Origin: an uncultured Collinsella sp.
GTDB lineage: Bacteria > Actinomycetota > Coriobacteriia > Coriobacteriales > Coriobacteriaceae
DNA: 58,554 bases
NCBI GenBank assembly: GCA_900542125.1
Contig: UQMO01000004.1
Location: 1-58,554 of the forward strand
Direction: 5' to 3'
Shown: positions 1 to 8,963 of the stretch, in pieces
Numbering within the stretch: position 1 is the stretch's first letter
Layout: the number at the start of each line of letters is the position of its first letter
The notes under the pieces: model-generated
Databases searched by the model: none
What the model was told of the DNA's origin: nothing
The model's input: only the letters and a program-made list of their open reading frames with translations
Translations under genes and position numbers: made by a program

Positions 1-681
1 TGGGTCGGCCGGGATTGGTCAATCTCGGCCGACTATATTTGGCTAAATTATTCCGACGCTAACACCGAGGCTTTGGCCCGCATTGGTTACAAGCCAAAAT
101 ACCAGATGATCGATTGGGAAAAGAAGAAAGAGCTGCTGGCGAGCGGCGAACTCGATTGTGTCATGGGCAGCTTTAGTATGACGGGTCGCGAAAACGAATA
201 TCGTTGGGCCGGCCCGTACCTTGCGAGCCGCCAGGTGGTCGCGGTCGATCCCCAGAGCGATATCTACACGCTTGCCGATCTTGAGGATAAGATCGTGGCG
301 GTTCAGTCCACCACCAAGCCCGAGGGCATTTTGCTCAATCGCACAAATGAAAACGTTCCGCAGATCAAGGAGCTCTACAGCTTTTCGGACGGTTCATATC
401 TGAACCCGGCGCTCGTCGAGGGCCTGGTCGACGCTATCGCCGCGCATGAGTCCTCGTTCCTCACCTACGAAAAAGACTATGGTGTGACATATCGCATTTT
501 GGATGAGCCGCTGCTAAAGGTTGGTTTGGGCACCGCTTTCGATATCAACGATACGCGCGGCATCGACGTCAAGCTCACTCATGCCTACCAAGAAATGCTT
601 GCCGATGGCACCATGGAACGTCTGGTGTCAAAGTACTTTGATGACCCTTCGCCATTTTTGAATATGGAGGGCCTGTCATGA
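1..681 (+). CDS. Solute-binding-like (SBP family 3) protein, 5' end outside window
   Basis: The reading frame is open from the first base, so the start lies upstream and only 226 C-terminal residues are visible. The sequence resembles the periplasmic amino-acid-binding fold (SBP_bac_3): an early W-x(3)-K-K-x-E-L-L...GELDCVMGSFSMT block, a hinge-like RQVVAV...YTLADLEDKIVAVQ segment, and a C-terminal MLADGTMERLVSKYFDD ending typical of the last helices. It ends in an ATGA overlap with the downstream hybrid kinase, so the two are probably translationally coupled. I infer that it supplies ligand recognition for that kinase. It could be a free binding protein or the end of a larger sensor; the missing N-terminus prevents a decision. 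Confidence 0.8.
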   Translation, partial: WVGRDWSISADYIWLNYSDANTEALARIGYKPKYQMIDWEKKKELLASGELDCVMGSFSMTGRENEYRWAGPYLASRQVVAVDPQSDIYTLADLEDKIVAVQSTTKPEGILLNRTNENVPQIKELYSFSDGSYLNPALVEGLVDAIAAHESSFLTYEKDYGVTYRILDEPLLKVGLGTAFDINDTRGIDVKLTHAYQEMLADGTMERLVSKYFDDPSPFLNMEGLS

Positions 682-2870
682 TCGATGCGCCCGACCACGC
701 CGCTCAGGAGCGGGACAATCGTTCGACAGGGGCATGGCTCCTTGTCGCTCTGCTGGGGATAGCGCTCTCGGTTGTTGCCGGCATGATGAGCTACGGTTAC
801 ACGACAGCCCAGGCCGAGCAGCGCTTTGCCGACGTTGTCGATTACGTGGCGACGCAGAGTCTTTCCTACGATGCGTTCAACAGCGCCTATGCGACCAAAA
901 ACCTGATTCGCGTTATGGAGATTGCCGGAGAGGCTGCTCGCGATATGGAGCGCGACGGTTCGGTGGATAACGCCATGCTGGAGCAATACGCCGACCAGTT
1001 CAACGTGAGCGCGCTGATTGTGACGGACGCATCGGGCAATTTGGTGTCCGAGTCCTCGACGGGCGATGTGGGCTACGGGTCGCTCGCTACGTATCTCAAG
1101 GAAGCGCCCGTGCTGGAGGTGGCAACTCATCCGCTTAAGTCCTATACCGCCCGCATCACGCTTGCGGATGATTCGGTCGCAGACATTGGCTGCGTGACTC
1201 GGCAGGATGGCGAGGGTATCGTTATCGCGGTAAGGCATCAGAGCGCGAAGGCGGTTGCAAGCAATACGCTCAAACTGCAGAGTTTGCTCGAAGGCTATGA
1301 AACCATCGATAGCGGCAATATCGTGATCGAAAGCGACGGCAAGGTCGTTGCGACCAATGCCGTTGAACCCACCGTATTGGGCGTGTTCGATCTGCCTGCG
1401 ACGGACGTCTTCATTGTCGATGGTATTAAGGATCGATGCCTGGCTGGTAAGGTCAGATTGGTTAACGCCGACGGCGAGTGGTATTTGGGCACATTTGGAA
1501 AAGCGCACAAATTCTATGTGTACACCTATGCCTCGGCGCAGCGCTACTTTGAGGTTGTCGCGGCTGTTGCTGCCGGCGTGCTGGCGCTCTACAGCGGTGT
1601 TATAGCCGTTGTTGTGATGGTGCGTCGCCGCGCTGATCGTCGACGTTTGACGGACTTGCTGCAGCAGGAGCGCGACTATGGAGACAAGCTGGCAAAGGCG
1701 GCGCGTGAGGCCTCGTCTGCCAACTCGGCAAAGACGGAGTTTCTGCGTCGCATGAGCCACGATCTGCGCACGCCCATCAACGGCATTCGCGGCATGGTCG
1801 AGGTTGGCGATGCCAATGCGGACGATCTGCAAAAGCAGACTGAGTGCCGCTCAAAAATCTGGACGGCATCGGGACTGCTGCTCGACCTTGCCAACGAGGC
1901 ACTCGATATGAGTCGCCTGGAGAGCGGGCAGGTCGACCTGGAGCTTGTTCCCACAAACTTGGTGACCCTCAACCACGAGGTACGCGATATTCTGGAGCGC
2001 CAGGCCGAGGAGCGTCTGGTGACAATTATCTGCGACCAGCAGACGCTTAATCATCCCTATGCGCGGGTGAGCGTGACGCACCTCAAGCGCTTGTTGCTCA
2101 ATATTGCCGGTAATGCCGTCAAGTACAACCGCCAGGGCGGATATGTTCGCCTGGTGTGCCGCGAGGTGGAGCCAGCGGATGGCGTCCCCGTCTATGAATA
2201 CACGATCGCCGACAACGGTATTGGCATGAGCGAGGAGTTCCAACAGCACCTCTACGAGCCGTTTTGCCGCGAGGAGCAGCAGGTGGAAGGCGCTTCATCG
2301 GGAACTGGCCTGGGCGCGCCTATCGCAAAACAGCTGGTGGAGCTTATGGGCGGAACCATGAGTTTTACGAGCGTCTTGGGGCAGGGAACGACGTTTACCA
2401 TCCGCCTGCCGTTCGAGAAATGCAAACGCTCCGAGATTCCTCAGGCAGTTCGCGCGGATGCGGGCGATGGTGATGCGCTCCAGGGCTTGCGCGTTTTGCT
2501 CGTAGAGGATAACGATCTGAATGCCGAGATCGCGCAGTTTACACTCAGCCGTGCCGGTGCCGTCGTGACGCATGCTAAGGATGGCGAGTCTGCCGTTGAG
2601 GCGTTTGCCGCGAGCGCACCGCACGAGTACGACGTGGTGTTGATGGACATCATGATGCCTGGCATCGATGGCCTTGAGGCCACGCGTCGGATTCGAGCAC
2701 TCGATCGCGAGGATGCCGCGACCACGCCGATTATCGCCGTGAGTGCCAACGCCTTTGCCGACGACCGCAGACTTTCGCGCGAGGCGGGCATGGACGCGCA
2801 CCTGAGTAAACCCGTGAGCTCGCAAGAGCTCGTCGAGGCGCTTGCGCACATAGCTGCCGACGCTTCATAA
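678..2870 (+). CDS. Hybrid sensor histidine kinase with receiver domain
   Basis: A 730-residue membrane kinase. A transmembrane helix at about residues 19-40 and another at about 290-315 enclose an extracytoplasmic sensor that I cannot assign to a family. A coiled linker follows, then HisKA with the phospho-acceptor His near 361 (MSHDLRTPINGI), then HATPase_c with an N-box (NIAGNAVKYN), G1 (DNGIGMSEE) and G2 (GTGLGAPIA). The C-terminal receiver has the acidic pocket VEDND and phospho-acceptor Asp near 657 (LMDIMMPGIDG), plus the KPV lysine. All catalytic motifs look intact. The start overlaps the preceding binding-protein stop by four bases. No HPt domain or separate response regulator follows, so the phosphate must pass to a partner elsewhere. 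The next kinase on the opposite strand is a paralogue with its binding domains fused. Confidence 0.92.
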   Translation: MIDAPDHAAQERDNRSTGAWLLVALLGIALSVVAGMMSYGYTTAQAEQRFADVVDYVATQSLSYDAFNSAYATKNLIRVMEIAGEAARDMERDGSVDNAMLEQYADQFNVSALIVTDASGNLVSESSTGDVGYGSLATYLKEAPVLEVATHPLKSYTARITLADDSVADIGCVTRQDGEGIVIAVRHQSAKAVASNTLKLQSLLEGYETIDSGNIVIESDGKVVATNAVEPTVLGVFDLPATDVFIVDGIKDRCLAGKVRLVNADGEWYLGTFGKAHKFYVYTYASAQRYFEVVAAVAAGVLALYSGVIAVVVMVRRRADRRRLTDLLQQERDYGDKLAKAAREASSANSAKTEFLRRMSHDLRTPINGIRGMVEVGDANADDLQKQTECRSKIWTASGLLLDLANEALDMSRLESGQVDLELVPTNLVTLNHEVRDILERQAEERLVTIICDQQTLNHPYARVSVTHLKRLLLNIAGNAVKYNRQGGYVRLVCREVEPADGVPVYEYTIADNGIGMSEEFQQHLYEPFCREEQQVEGASSGTGLGAPIAKQLVELMGGTMSFTSVLGQGTTFTIRLPFEKCKRSEIPQAVRADAGDGDALQGLRVLLVEDNDLNAEIAQFTLSRAGAVVTHAKDGESAVEAFAASAPHEYDVVLMDIMMPGIDGLEATRRIRALDREDAATTPIIAVSANAFADDRRLSREAGMDAHLSKPVSSQELVEALAHIAADAS

Positions 2871-2872
2871 GC

Positions 2873-2912
2873 ATATGGCCCGGTTCCAAGGTGGGTTGGA
2901 ACCGGGCCATAT
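2873..2912. terminator. Bidirectional terminator hairpin between convergent genes
   Basis: A perfect 17-bp inverted repeat (arms 2873-2889 and 2896-2912, loop GGTGGG) sits between the converging hybrid kinase and the FMN-binding protein. There is only a weak T-run after it in either direction. Confidence 0.7.
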
Positions 2913-2940
2913 TGCCATTTGTGACGCCTGTTCTTGAGGC

Positions 2941-3420
2941 TTACTTTTCTTGAATCTGCTTGCCGCAGAGATGCTCAATCGTAATCTCGTAGAGCTGGAC
3001 GCCCTTAATGTCCTTGGCGATTTCCTCTTCGACCTCCTCGGCAGAAGGGTAGTACTTAAGCGCGAGCTGGCGGACTTTATCCTCGATAAACGCGGGGGTG
3101 TCATTCGCCAGGCGACAGCGGCCAAAAACCACGGTACTCATAACGTAGGGAGCCCAGTCACCGTCCTTGTACCACTCGTTGCCGTAAACGGTAAAGCAGA
3201 CCTTGTCATCGCGCTTGAGTGAATCGACCTTGTGGCCGGCCTTGGCGCCATGGAAATAAATCTTGTCGTGCTCGGTGTCAAAGAAGTAGTTGACGGGAAT
3301 GGCGTACGGGTAGCCATCGTCGCCGTTGACGGCAAAGACGCCGCGCTTGCAGGTAGCGAGCAGCTCGCGCGCTTCCTCGTCGGTGATGGCGCGTTTCTTT
3401 CGGCGTAAGGGCTTAAACAT
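2941..3420 (-). CDS. Pyridoxamine 5'-phosphate oxidase-like FMN-binding protein (NimA type)
   Basis: A 159-residue protein of the split-barrel PNPOx/NimA superfamily. The N-terminal helix (ITDEEARELLATC) is followed by the strand pattern GVFAVNGDDGYPYAIPVNYFF and by IYFHGAKAGHKVDSLKRDDKVCFTV. The YFHGAxxGHK block is the flavin-phosphate contact region in NimA-like proteins. Such proteins usually reduce small molecules or protect against nitro compounds; the substrate cannot be read from sequence. The start ATG is followed by a basic stretch (KPLRRKKR) and preceded by a GAAAGGAAG-type ribosome site. It is a single gene lying between the two kinase genes. Confidence 0.85.
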   Translation of the reverse strand: MFKPLRRKKRAITDEEARELLATCKRGVFAVNGDDGYPYAIPVNYFFDTEHDKIYFHGAKAGHKVDSLKRDDKVCFTVYGNEWYKDGDWAPYVMSTVVFGRCRLANDTPAFIEDKVRQLALKYYPSAEEVEEEIAKDIKGVQLYEITIEHLCGKQIQEK

Positions 3421-3461
3421 TGTTGGCTTCCTTTCTGCTGCGTATGGTTGTTGAGCACAAA

Positions 3462-6273
3462 CTATAGCGAAACAGCTCCGTTTTTCTTGATGCGGGCGAG
3501 TATGTTTTTGAGCTTGTTAAAGTCGAGCGGTTTGGACAGATGGGCGTTCATGCCGGCATCGTGTGCCGCCTTGGCGTCCTCGGCAAAGGCATTGGCGGTG
3601 AGCGCGATGATGGGGATATCGGCTGCATCGACCTTCTCGCTCAGACGAATCGTGCGGGTCGCCTCATAGCCGTCCATGCCCGGCATCATAATGTCCATCA
3701 GGATCGCATCGAAGCTGCCGGCGGGATGCGACAGGTACAGATCGACGACCTCGTTGCCGTTGGCGGCGCGGGTGACCACGACGCCCTCGGATTCTAGCAG
3801 CGTCTGGGCAATTTCGGCATTCAATTCGTTGTCTTCGGCGAGCAGCACGTTCATGTCGGCGAGCGAGCAGTCGGGCGCACTCTCAACCGTATTCGCCCGC
3901 GCCTGGGGATTCTCGTCGATATCGAGCGGAATCTCCACGTAGAACGAGGTGCCCACATGGAGCTCACTGGTGACTTCGATGGTGCCGCCCATCAGTTCAA
4001 TAAGCGACTTGACGATTGGCATGCCCATGCCGGTTCCTTGGAACTTGCTGCGCGCATCGTCACCTTCTTGGGCAAACGGCTCATAGATATGCTTTAAAAA
4101 CTTGGGAGTCATGCCAATGCCGGTATCCGAAACGCTAAAGCAAAAGAGCGCGCGCCCGTTATCGAGTGGCTTGGTCTTTGAACTAAAGGTGACGGAGCCG
4201 CCGTGCTTGTTGTACTTAATGCTGTTGTCTAACAGGTTGATCATGATCTGTCGGATATGGGTGGGACTGCCGATCATGTATGGCCCCGTGGCGTACGGCA
4301 GACTATTGTCCTGCATGGTGATGCCGTTACTGGTCGCGCGGAGCTTGCACAGAACCAGCGTATTGTCACAGAGCTCTTTGAGGTTAAAAGGCGCATGCTC
4401 CAGTGTTAGCTTGCGGTCTTCGATTTTGCCCATCTCGAGCATGTCGTTGATCAGCGAGAGCAGGTGATTGGCGGCAACGCGCGCCTTGGCACGGCTCTCG
4501 CGGGCGACCTTGATATCGCCTTCCTTCAATTCCTCGATCTCGATAAGGCCCAGGATACCGTTGAGCGGCGTACGGATGTCGTGGCTCATGCGCGTGAGGA
4601 ATGCCGTCTTAGCGGCGTTGGCAGCGTCGGCTTTTTTGCGCTCGGTTCGAGCGCGCACGAGCGCCCAGATGAGCAGCACGATGCCGACCGACAACATACC
4701 GATGAGGGTAGCGGCAATGGCGGTGCGGTTGCGAAAAAGGAATTGAAGCGTGTCTGATTCCTGGGTCGTGTACGACGTGGAGGAGTAATTGCTTGCGGAG
4801 AGCGATTCTCCGGCATTGATGATGCCCTTGTTGATGATTCCCAGCAGCTCGGGCTTTCCGCGCGAAATCCAGCACGAGAGCTCACAGGTGTCAGGGAGCT
4901 CGACCGTCTCGTAGTCCTTGAGATCATGACGGTCGCCGATAGTTTTTACACGTGAACTGGGAGCGAGGATGCAGCGCGCCGCTCCCTTCCTGAGAGCGTC
5001 GAACACTTCATTGTCGGATTGGTATTCGGTCACGGTCGCTGTGGGGAACAGATTTTCAAGTGCATTTTTGTTGACAAACGATGATTTGGTACAGGCGATG
5101 TTCTGAAGGTCTTTGTTCAGGTCGCTGCCGGTGTGGATGGCGGTGAGGGATATGGTCCCCAACGATACCGACTGCGCAACGCCTGTTTGCTCGGCAAACC
5201 AGTAATCTCGGTATACCGGCAGCGCAACGTCTATGCTTCCCTTTGACAGGGCCTTTGACATCATCTTGTAGCTATCAAAGGGGACGGTTTTGACCGTAAT
5301 GCCAAATTTATCGTGCAGCGTCGTCGCAAGCGATGCGAGCGAACCTTCCATTTTGCCGTCTTCGTCTTCGTTGCAGTAGGGGAGTTTGCCCGTAATGTAG
5401 CCGAGCGTGATGGTGTTGTCATTTGCTTTGAGCCAGGAACGTTCGGGGCCGTTGAGCGATGATGAACCGCTGTTTTGGGCCGAGTAGTTAGATTTGACTT
5501 CGTCGATATAGCGTGGGTTGACGCGGGCGATTGCCGACATGGCGGCATTGATGTCGTCCATCAGGTCGGAGCGGCTTTTGGGGACGGCAAAAAAAGTAGT
5601 CGCTCGAACCAATGTAGAACATGGGGGAGGCGCTGGGCGACGAGGTCGTGTCGTTCATGATGATGGCATCGACCTCGTTGTTTGCGAGCGCGTCAAAGAG
5701 GGCATCGCCAGTGTCGATTTCTTTATAGGTGCAGGTAATGCCTTCGTTGGCGAGCCACTGCTGGCCAACGAAGGTTTGCATAACGCCGGGGTTGCAGCCG
5801 ATGGTAAGGCCTTGGAGCGCTCGGGGGTCACCCTTGGCCAGATCGTCGCGATCGGGCTTGGCGTAGATGAAGTAGCGCTCGGTGCCCTCGGGGTTCGAGG
5901 AAAAGAGCAGCTTTTGGGCGCGTTCCTCGGAGTAGGAGATGTTGGGCATGAGGTCGATCTCGCCCGCCTCGAGCATGTCCATAAGCTCGGTGAAGGTGCC
6001 GGAGACGTATTCGTACCGCCAGCCGGGCGTGTAGTACGACAGAGTCTGGAGGTACTCGTAACCCCATCCCGAGAGACGCTCGCCGGGGGTGCCGTCCTGG
6101 AAGCCCTCGTTGTTGACGAGCCAGCCGACGCGGACCGTTTTGACCTGCTGATCGGAGTCGGCGGCAAAGACAGGGGTGGGCGCGACGGCGCTCAGTACGG
6201 CGAGCGCGGTAAGCGCGGCGGCCAGGGTGCGACATATAACTGAACGAAGGACAGTGGCAGCTCTCACATGCAA
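3462..6273 (-). pseudogene. Hybrid sensor histidine kinase with two solute-binding domains, frameshifted
   Basis: Two overlapping reading frames join into one 936-residue protein if one base is removed. The N-terminal part (5488-6273) has a signal peptide ending near VFA|AD and a first SBP_bac_3 domain, running in frame to SSDYFF. The C-terminal part (readable from 5612 down to 3462) continues as AVPKSRSDLMDDINAAM, then a second SBP domain, a transmembrane helix (IGMLSVGIVLLIWALV), HisKA (MSHDIRTPLNGI), HATPase_c (NLLDNSIKYN, DTGIGMTP, GTGMGMPIV) and a receiver (AEDNELNAE, LMDIMMPGMDG, KPL). This is an EvgS/BvgS-like layout. The switch falls in a run of seven A (T on the coding strand). As written, ribosomes would stop soon after the first domain. 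The rest of the coding sequence shows no decay, so phase variation, a very recent mutation or a sequencing error are all possible. Confidence 0.85.
5589..5595 (-). other. Homopolymer A7 (T7 on coding strand) at the frameshift point
   Basis: With six T the frame reads DYFF-AVPKSRSD and restores a normal binding-protein sequence. With seven T it reads DYFF-CRPQK and runs into unrelated residues. The tract lies exactly where the two frames must be joined. Confidence 0.85.
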
Positions 6274-6353
6274 TCCTAACGAATCGAGACATTACCGCAT
6301 AAGGATACCAGCTCAGCCTGCCCAGCCGGCAGCGGCACCGCTAAACGGTTCCG

Positions 6354-6412
6354 CCCGGCAGTTGGGGATAGTCCCTTTCTGCCGGCACAAAAGGAACGTC
6401 CTTAGCTGCCGG
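6354..6412. repeat. Intergenic repeat with CCGGCAG/CTGCCGG arms and AAAGGAACGTCC core
   Basis: CCGGCAG at 6355-6361 can pair with CTGCCGG at 6379-6385 (loop contains GGGGATAGTCCC). GCCGGCA just after it can pair with TGCCGG at 6407-6412 around AAAAGGAACGTCC. The second half recurs in the opposite orientation near 18.87 kb. It lies upstream of the K+ channel gene and downstream of the divergent kinase start. Confidence 0.7.
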
Positions 6413-6465
6413 TTGTGGGACAATACCGGGCGAACGTGATTGGGCGTCTGGGAAAAGGGGTCGCG

Positions 6466-6891
6466 ATGAACAAGTTGAGGACGCTTGCCGATGTGCTGCG
6501 ACAGGCTGGCTTTGCGCGCATCACGGGTCTGTTTCTTATCTTTTACCTGCTGTGCTCGACGGCTGTCTGGCTGTCCGAGCCCACGACCCTCACCTTTGGC
6601 GATGGACTTTGGTTTAGCTTCGAGACGGTCTCGACCATCGGCTTTGGCGACATTCCGGCCGAAACACCGGTTGCCCGCGCTATTACCGTCGTCTTGAGCG
6701 TTATTAGCATCTTCTACATCGCCATGCTCACGGGCGTGGCGGTGAACTACTGCAATACGCTCATCAAGATGCGTCAAAAGGACACCATGGCGCGCTTTAT
6801 GGACGATCTTGAGCATCTGGAAGAGCTCGATCGCGACCAGCTCGCCGATCTGTCGCGCCGCGTGCGCGAATATCGGCGCCGCCAACGCTAG
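6466..6891 (+). CDS. Two-helix potassium channel protein
   Basis: A 141-residue membrane protein of the Ion_trans_2 (KcsA-like) type. TM1 is ITGLFLIFYLLCSTAVWL, the pore loop carries the selectivity filter TIGFGD inside FETVSTIGFGDIPAE, and TM2 is AITVVLSVISIFYIAML. A short charged cytoplasmic tail follows, with no RCK or cyclic-nucleotide domain, so gating by ligand is not evident. I chose the ATG with GGGAAAAGGGG upstream rather than an in-frame ATG 17 codons earlier, because the earlier stretch overlaps the intergenic repeat and adds no membrane or pore sequence. It would act as a tetramer in the cytoplasmic membrane. Confidence 0.88.
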   Translation: MNKLRTLADVLRQAGFARITGLFLIFYLLCSTAVWLSEPTTLTFGDGLWFSFETVSTIGFGDIPAETPVARAITVVLSVISIFYIAMLTGVAVNYCNTLIKMRQKDTMARFMDDLEHLEELDRDQLADLSRRVREYRRRQR

Positions 6892-6927
6892 AGCGGGCGC
6901 CGCGCGTCACAATGAGGGGGACTGAAT

Positions 6928-7461
6928 ATGAATATCACCGTGTATCTGGGTGCCAGCGTCGGCAATGACCCGGCGTTTCTGCCCGCGGTGCAGGAGCTGG
7001 GCAACTGGATTGGCGCCAACGGCCAGGCGCTCGTGTACGGTGGGTCCAAGTCGGGACTGATGGGCGCTCTCGCCGATAGCGTACTCGAGGCAGGTGGACA
7101 CGTGACGGGTGTTGAGCCGAGCTTTTTTATAGAGGCCGAATTTCAACACGACGGCATTGACGACCTCATCGTGACGAGTGATATGGCCGAGCGCAAAGCC
7201 AAGATGATCGAGCTCGGCGATGCGTTCATCGCCTTTCCCGGTGGGACGGGCACGCTCGAGGAGATTGCCGAGGTCATGTCCGCGGTGTCGTTGGGGCACT
7301 TGAGTGCTCCGTGCATTCTGTATAACCTGGACGGTTACTACAACGATCTTAAGGCGCTGCTCGGGCACATGATTGATAAGGGCCTATCGAGCCCGCAGCG
7401 TCAACGGGGCATCTACTTTGCCGAGGATCTGCACGAGATTGCCTCGATTATCAACGGATAA
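6928..7461 (+). CDS. LOG-family (TIGR00730) nucleoside monophosphate phosphoribohydrolase-like protein
   Basis: A 177-residue Rossmann-like protein with the family signature PGGTGTLEEI near residue 108 and the partner motif MAERKAKM (normally M-x-x-RK). The N-terminal VYLGASVG and LVYGGSKSGLMG loops bind the nucleotide phosphate in characterised members. Family members cleave AMP or cytokinin ribotides to the free base plus ribose 5-phosphate; the physiological substrate here is unknown. The ATG follows AGGGGGACTGAAT. It is co-directional with the K+ channel gene 36 bp upstream. Confidence 0.88.
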   Translation: MNITVYLGASVGNDPAFLPAVQELGNWIGANGQALVYGGSKSGLMGALADSVLEAGGHVTGVEPSFFIEAEFQHDGIDDLIVTSDMAERKAKMIELGDAFIAFPGGTGTLEEIAEVMSAVSLGHLSAPCILYNLDGYYNDLKALLGHMIDKGLSSPQRQRGIYFAEDLHEIASIING

Positions 7462-7520
7462 GTCTTGAGCCTGCCCCGCCGTGGTCCCCGGTGGCTCCGT
7501 TTGCAGCGCAGACGGTTGGC

Positions 7521-7547
7521 TTGACTGGGCCACACTCGCTCTACAAT
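7521..7547 (+). promoter_or_regulatory. Candidate promoter of the CLC gene
   Basis: TTGACT (7521-7526) and TACAAT (7542-7547) with a 15-bp spacer, 40 bp before the CLC start. The spacer is short, so this is tentative. Confidence 0.4.
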
Positions 7548-7586
7548 AAAACGTATCTATGTCGACTTTGACCGCGGGAGGACCCG

Positions 7587-8876
7587 ATGGATGAGCTCGC
7601 TAAACCCACGAACCGAGCGCTGTTTTTGGCCAGCGTTGCTGTGACCGGCGCACTCGCGGGTGCCGCAGTCTGGCTGTTCTTTTTTGCGATGGAGCACGGT
7701 ATCGACTATCTATGGACAGAGATTCCGCACGCGCTGGGCGTCGCTTCGCCCGAGCTTGCCAGCGGCCCGTTTGGCTTTTTGCCGTATCCGTTTTTTGTCT
7801 GCCTGCTGGGCGGCCTGCTAATCGGTCTGTACGAAAAGATGACGGGCACCAGGACCGATGACCTCAACCAGGTGATGGCTAAGGTCAAGCAAGACGGGCA
7901 CTACCCCTACGACAACTTGGGCAAGCTTTCGCTCGCGGCATTGCTGCCGCTGCTGTTTGGCGGCAGCATTGGACCGGAGGCCGGCCTGACCGGTGTTATC
8001 GCGGGTCTGTGCAGCTGGGTCGGCGACCGCATGCGTCGCTTTGGCGCCGAGTTTAGGGAGCTCACGCTGCTGGGCACCCAGGCTGCCCTGACGGCGCTCT
8101 TTACGGCGCCCGTCTTTGGCTTCGTGGCACCGCTCGCCGGTAGCGCCGAAGGCGACGAGGGCTCTGCGTCCGGCGAGATCACCATCAAGTTGCCCAAGGC
8201 GCAAAAGACGATGGTCTACGGCATTGCGATTGCCGGCGGTCTGGGCACCTACCTGCTGCTTGGCCAGCTTGTGGGCGGCGGCATGGGCATGCCCAGGTTC
8301 GAGTCCGCCGAGGTGGGCAACTTGGAACTTGCCTGGCTCATTCCGTTGGCGTTGGTCGGCACCGTTTGCGGCTGGCTGTACTTTGTCTCCGAGCATGCAA
8401 GCGAGGCGCTGTCCCATGCAATAGGTGATTGTCCTGTCGTCAAAGCCATGCTGGCCGGTCTGGCGCTCGCCATCTGCGGCACGGTCCTGCCCTACACCAT
8501 GTTTGCCGGCGAGACCCAGGCCGACGTGCTCATGGAAACCTACCTGACCATTCCCGCCGGCGTGCTTATCGCGACCGGTCTTGTCAAAGCCATGCTGACC
8601 CCCGCCCTCATCAACTTGGGTTGGCGCGGAGGCCACTTCTTCCCCGTTATCTTCTCGGGCGTAAGCCTGGGCTATGGTCTTGCCATTCTTACCGGTGCCG
8701 ATCCGGTCTTTTGCGTCGCCGTCTGCACGGCCTCGACGATGGGCGCTGTCATGCGCCAGCCGGTCATGGTCGTGGGCCTGCTGCTCATGTGCTTCCCACT
8801 CAAGGGTATCGTCTGCATGATCATCGCCGCAGCCATCGCCGCCGGCGTTCCACTGCCCAAGCCGCTGCGCAAGTAG
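7587..8876 (+). CDS. CLC-family chloride/anion channel or transporter
   Basis: A 429-residue polytopic protein. The conserved CLC blocks are visible: FGGSIGPEAGLTGV near residue 127, corresponding to the GREGP ion-binding region, and GWRGGHFFPVIF near 350, corresponding to the GxFxP region. The position that aligns with the gating glutamate of GREGP reads Ile (GSIGP), although a Glu follows two residues later. Such variants occur in a bacterial branch usually named ion channel protein. There are no CBS domains. The start ATG follows GGGAGGACCCG. Whether it is a passive channel or an H+-coupled exchanger cannot be settled from sequence. Confidence 0.85.
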   Translation: MDELAKPTNRALFLASVAVTGALAGAAVWLFFFAMEHGIDYLWTEIPHALGVASPELASGPFGFLPYPFFVCLLGGLLIGLYEKMTGTRTDDLNQVMAKVKQDGHYPYDNLGKLSLAALLPLLFGGSIGPEAGLTGVIAGLCSWVGDRMRRFGAEFRELTLLGTQAALTALFTAPVFGFVAPLAGSAEGDEGSASGEITIKLPKAQKTMVYGIAIAGGLGTYLLLGQLVGGGMGMPRFESAEVGNLELAWLIPLALVGTVCGWLYFVSEHASEALSHAIGDCPVVKAMLAGLALAICGTVLPYTMFAGETQADVLMETYLTIPAGVLIATGLVKAMLTPALINLGWRGGHFFPVIFSGVSLGYGLAILTGADPVFCVAVCTASTMGAVMRQPVMVVGLLLMCFPLKGIVCMIIAAAIAAGVPLPKPLRK

Positions 8877-8963
8877 CGCGGTGGCGCACGCCGAGGACAT
8901 GCCATTTGTCACGGATTTGCGGGGGGGGGCGATCGCGTCCTTCGTGGATTGAGACTCGCGTGG

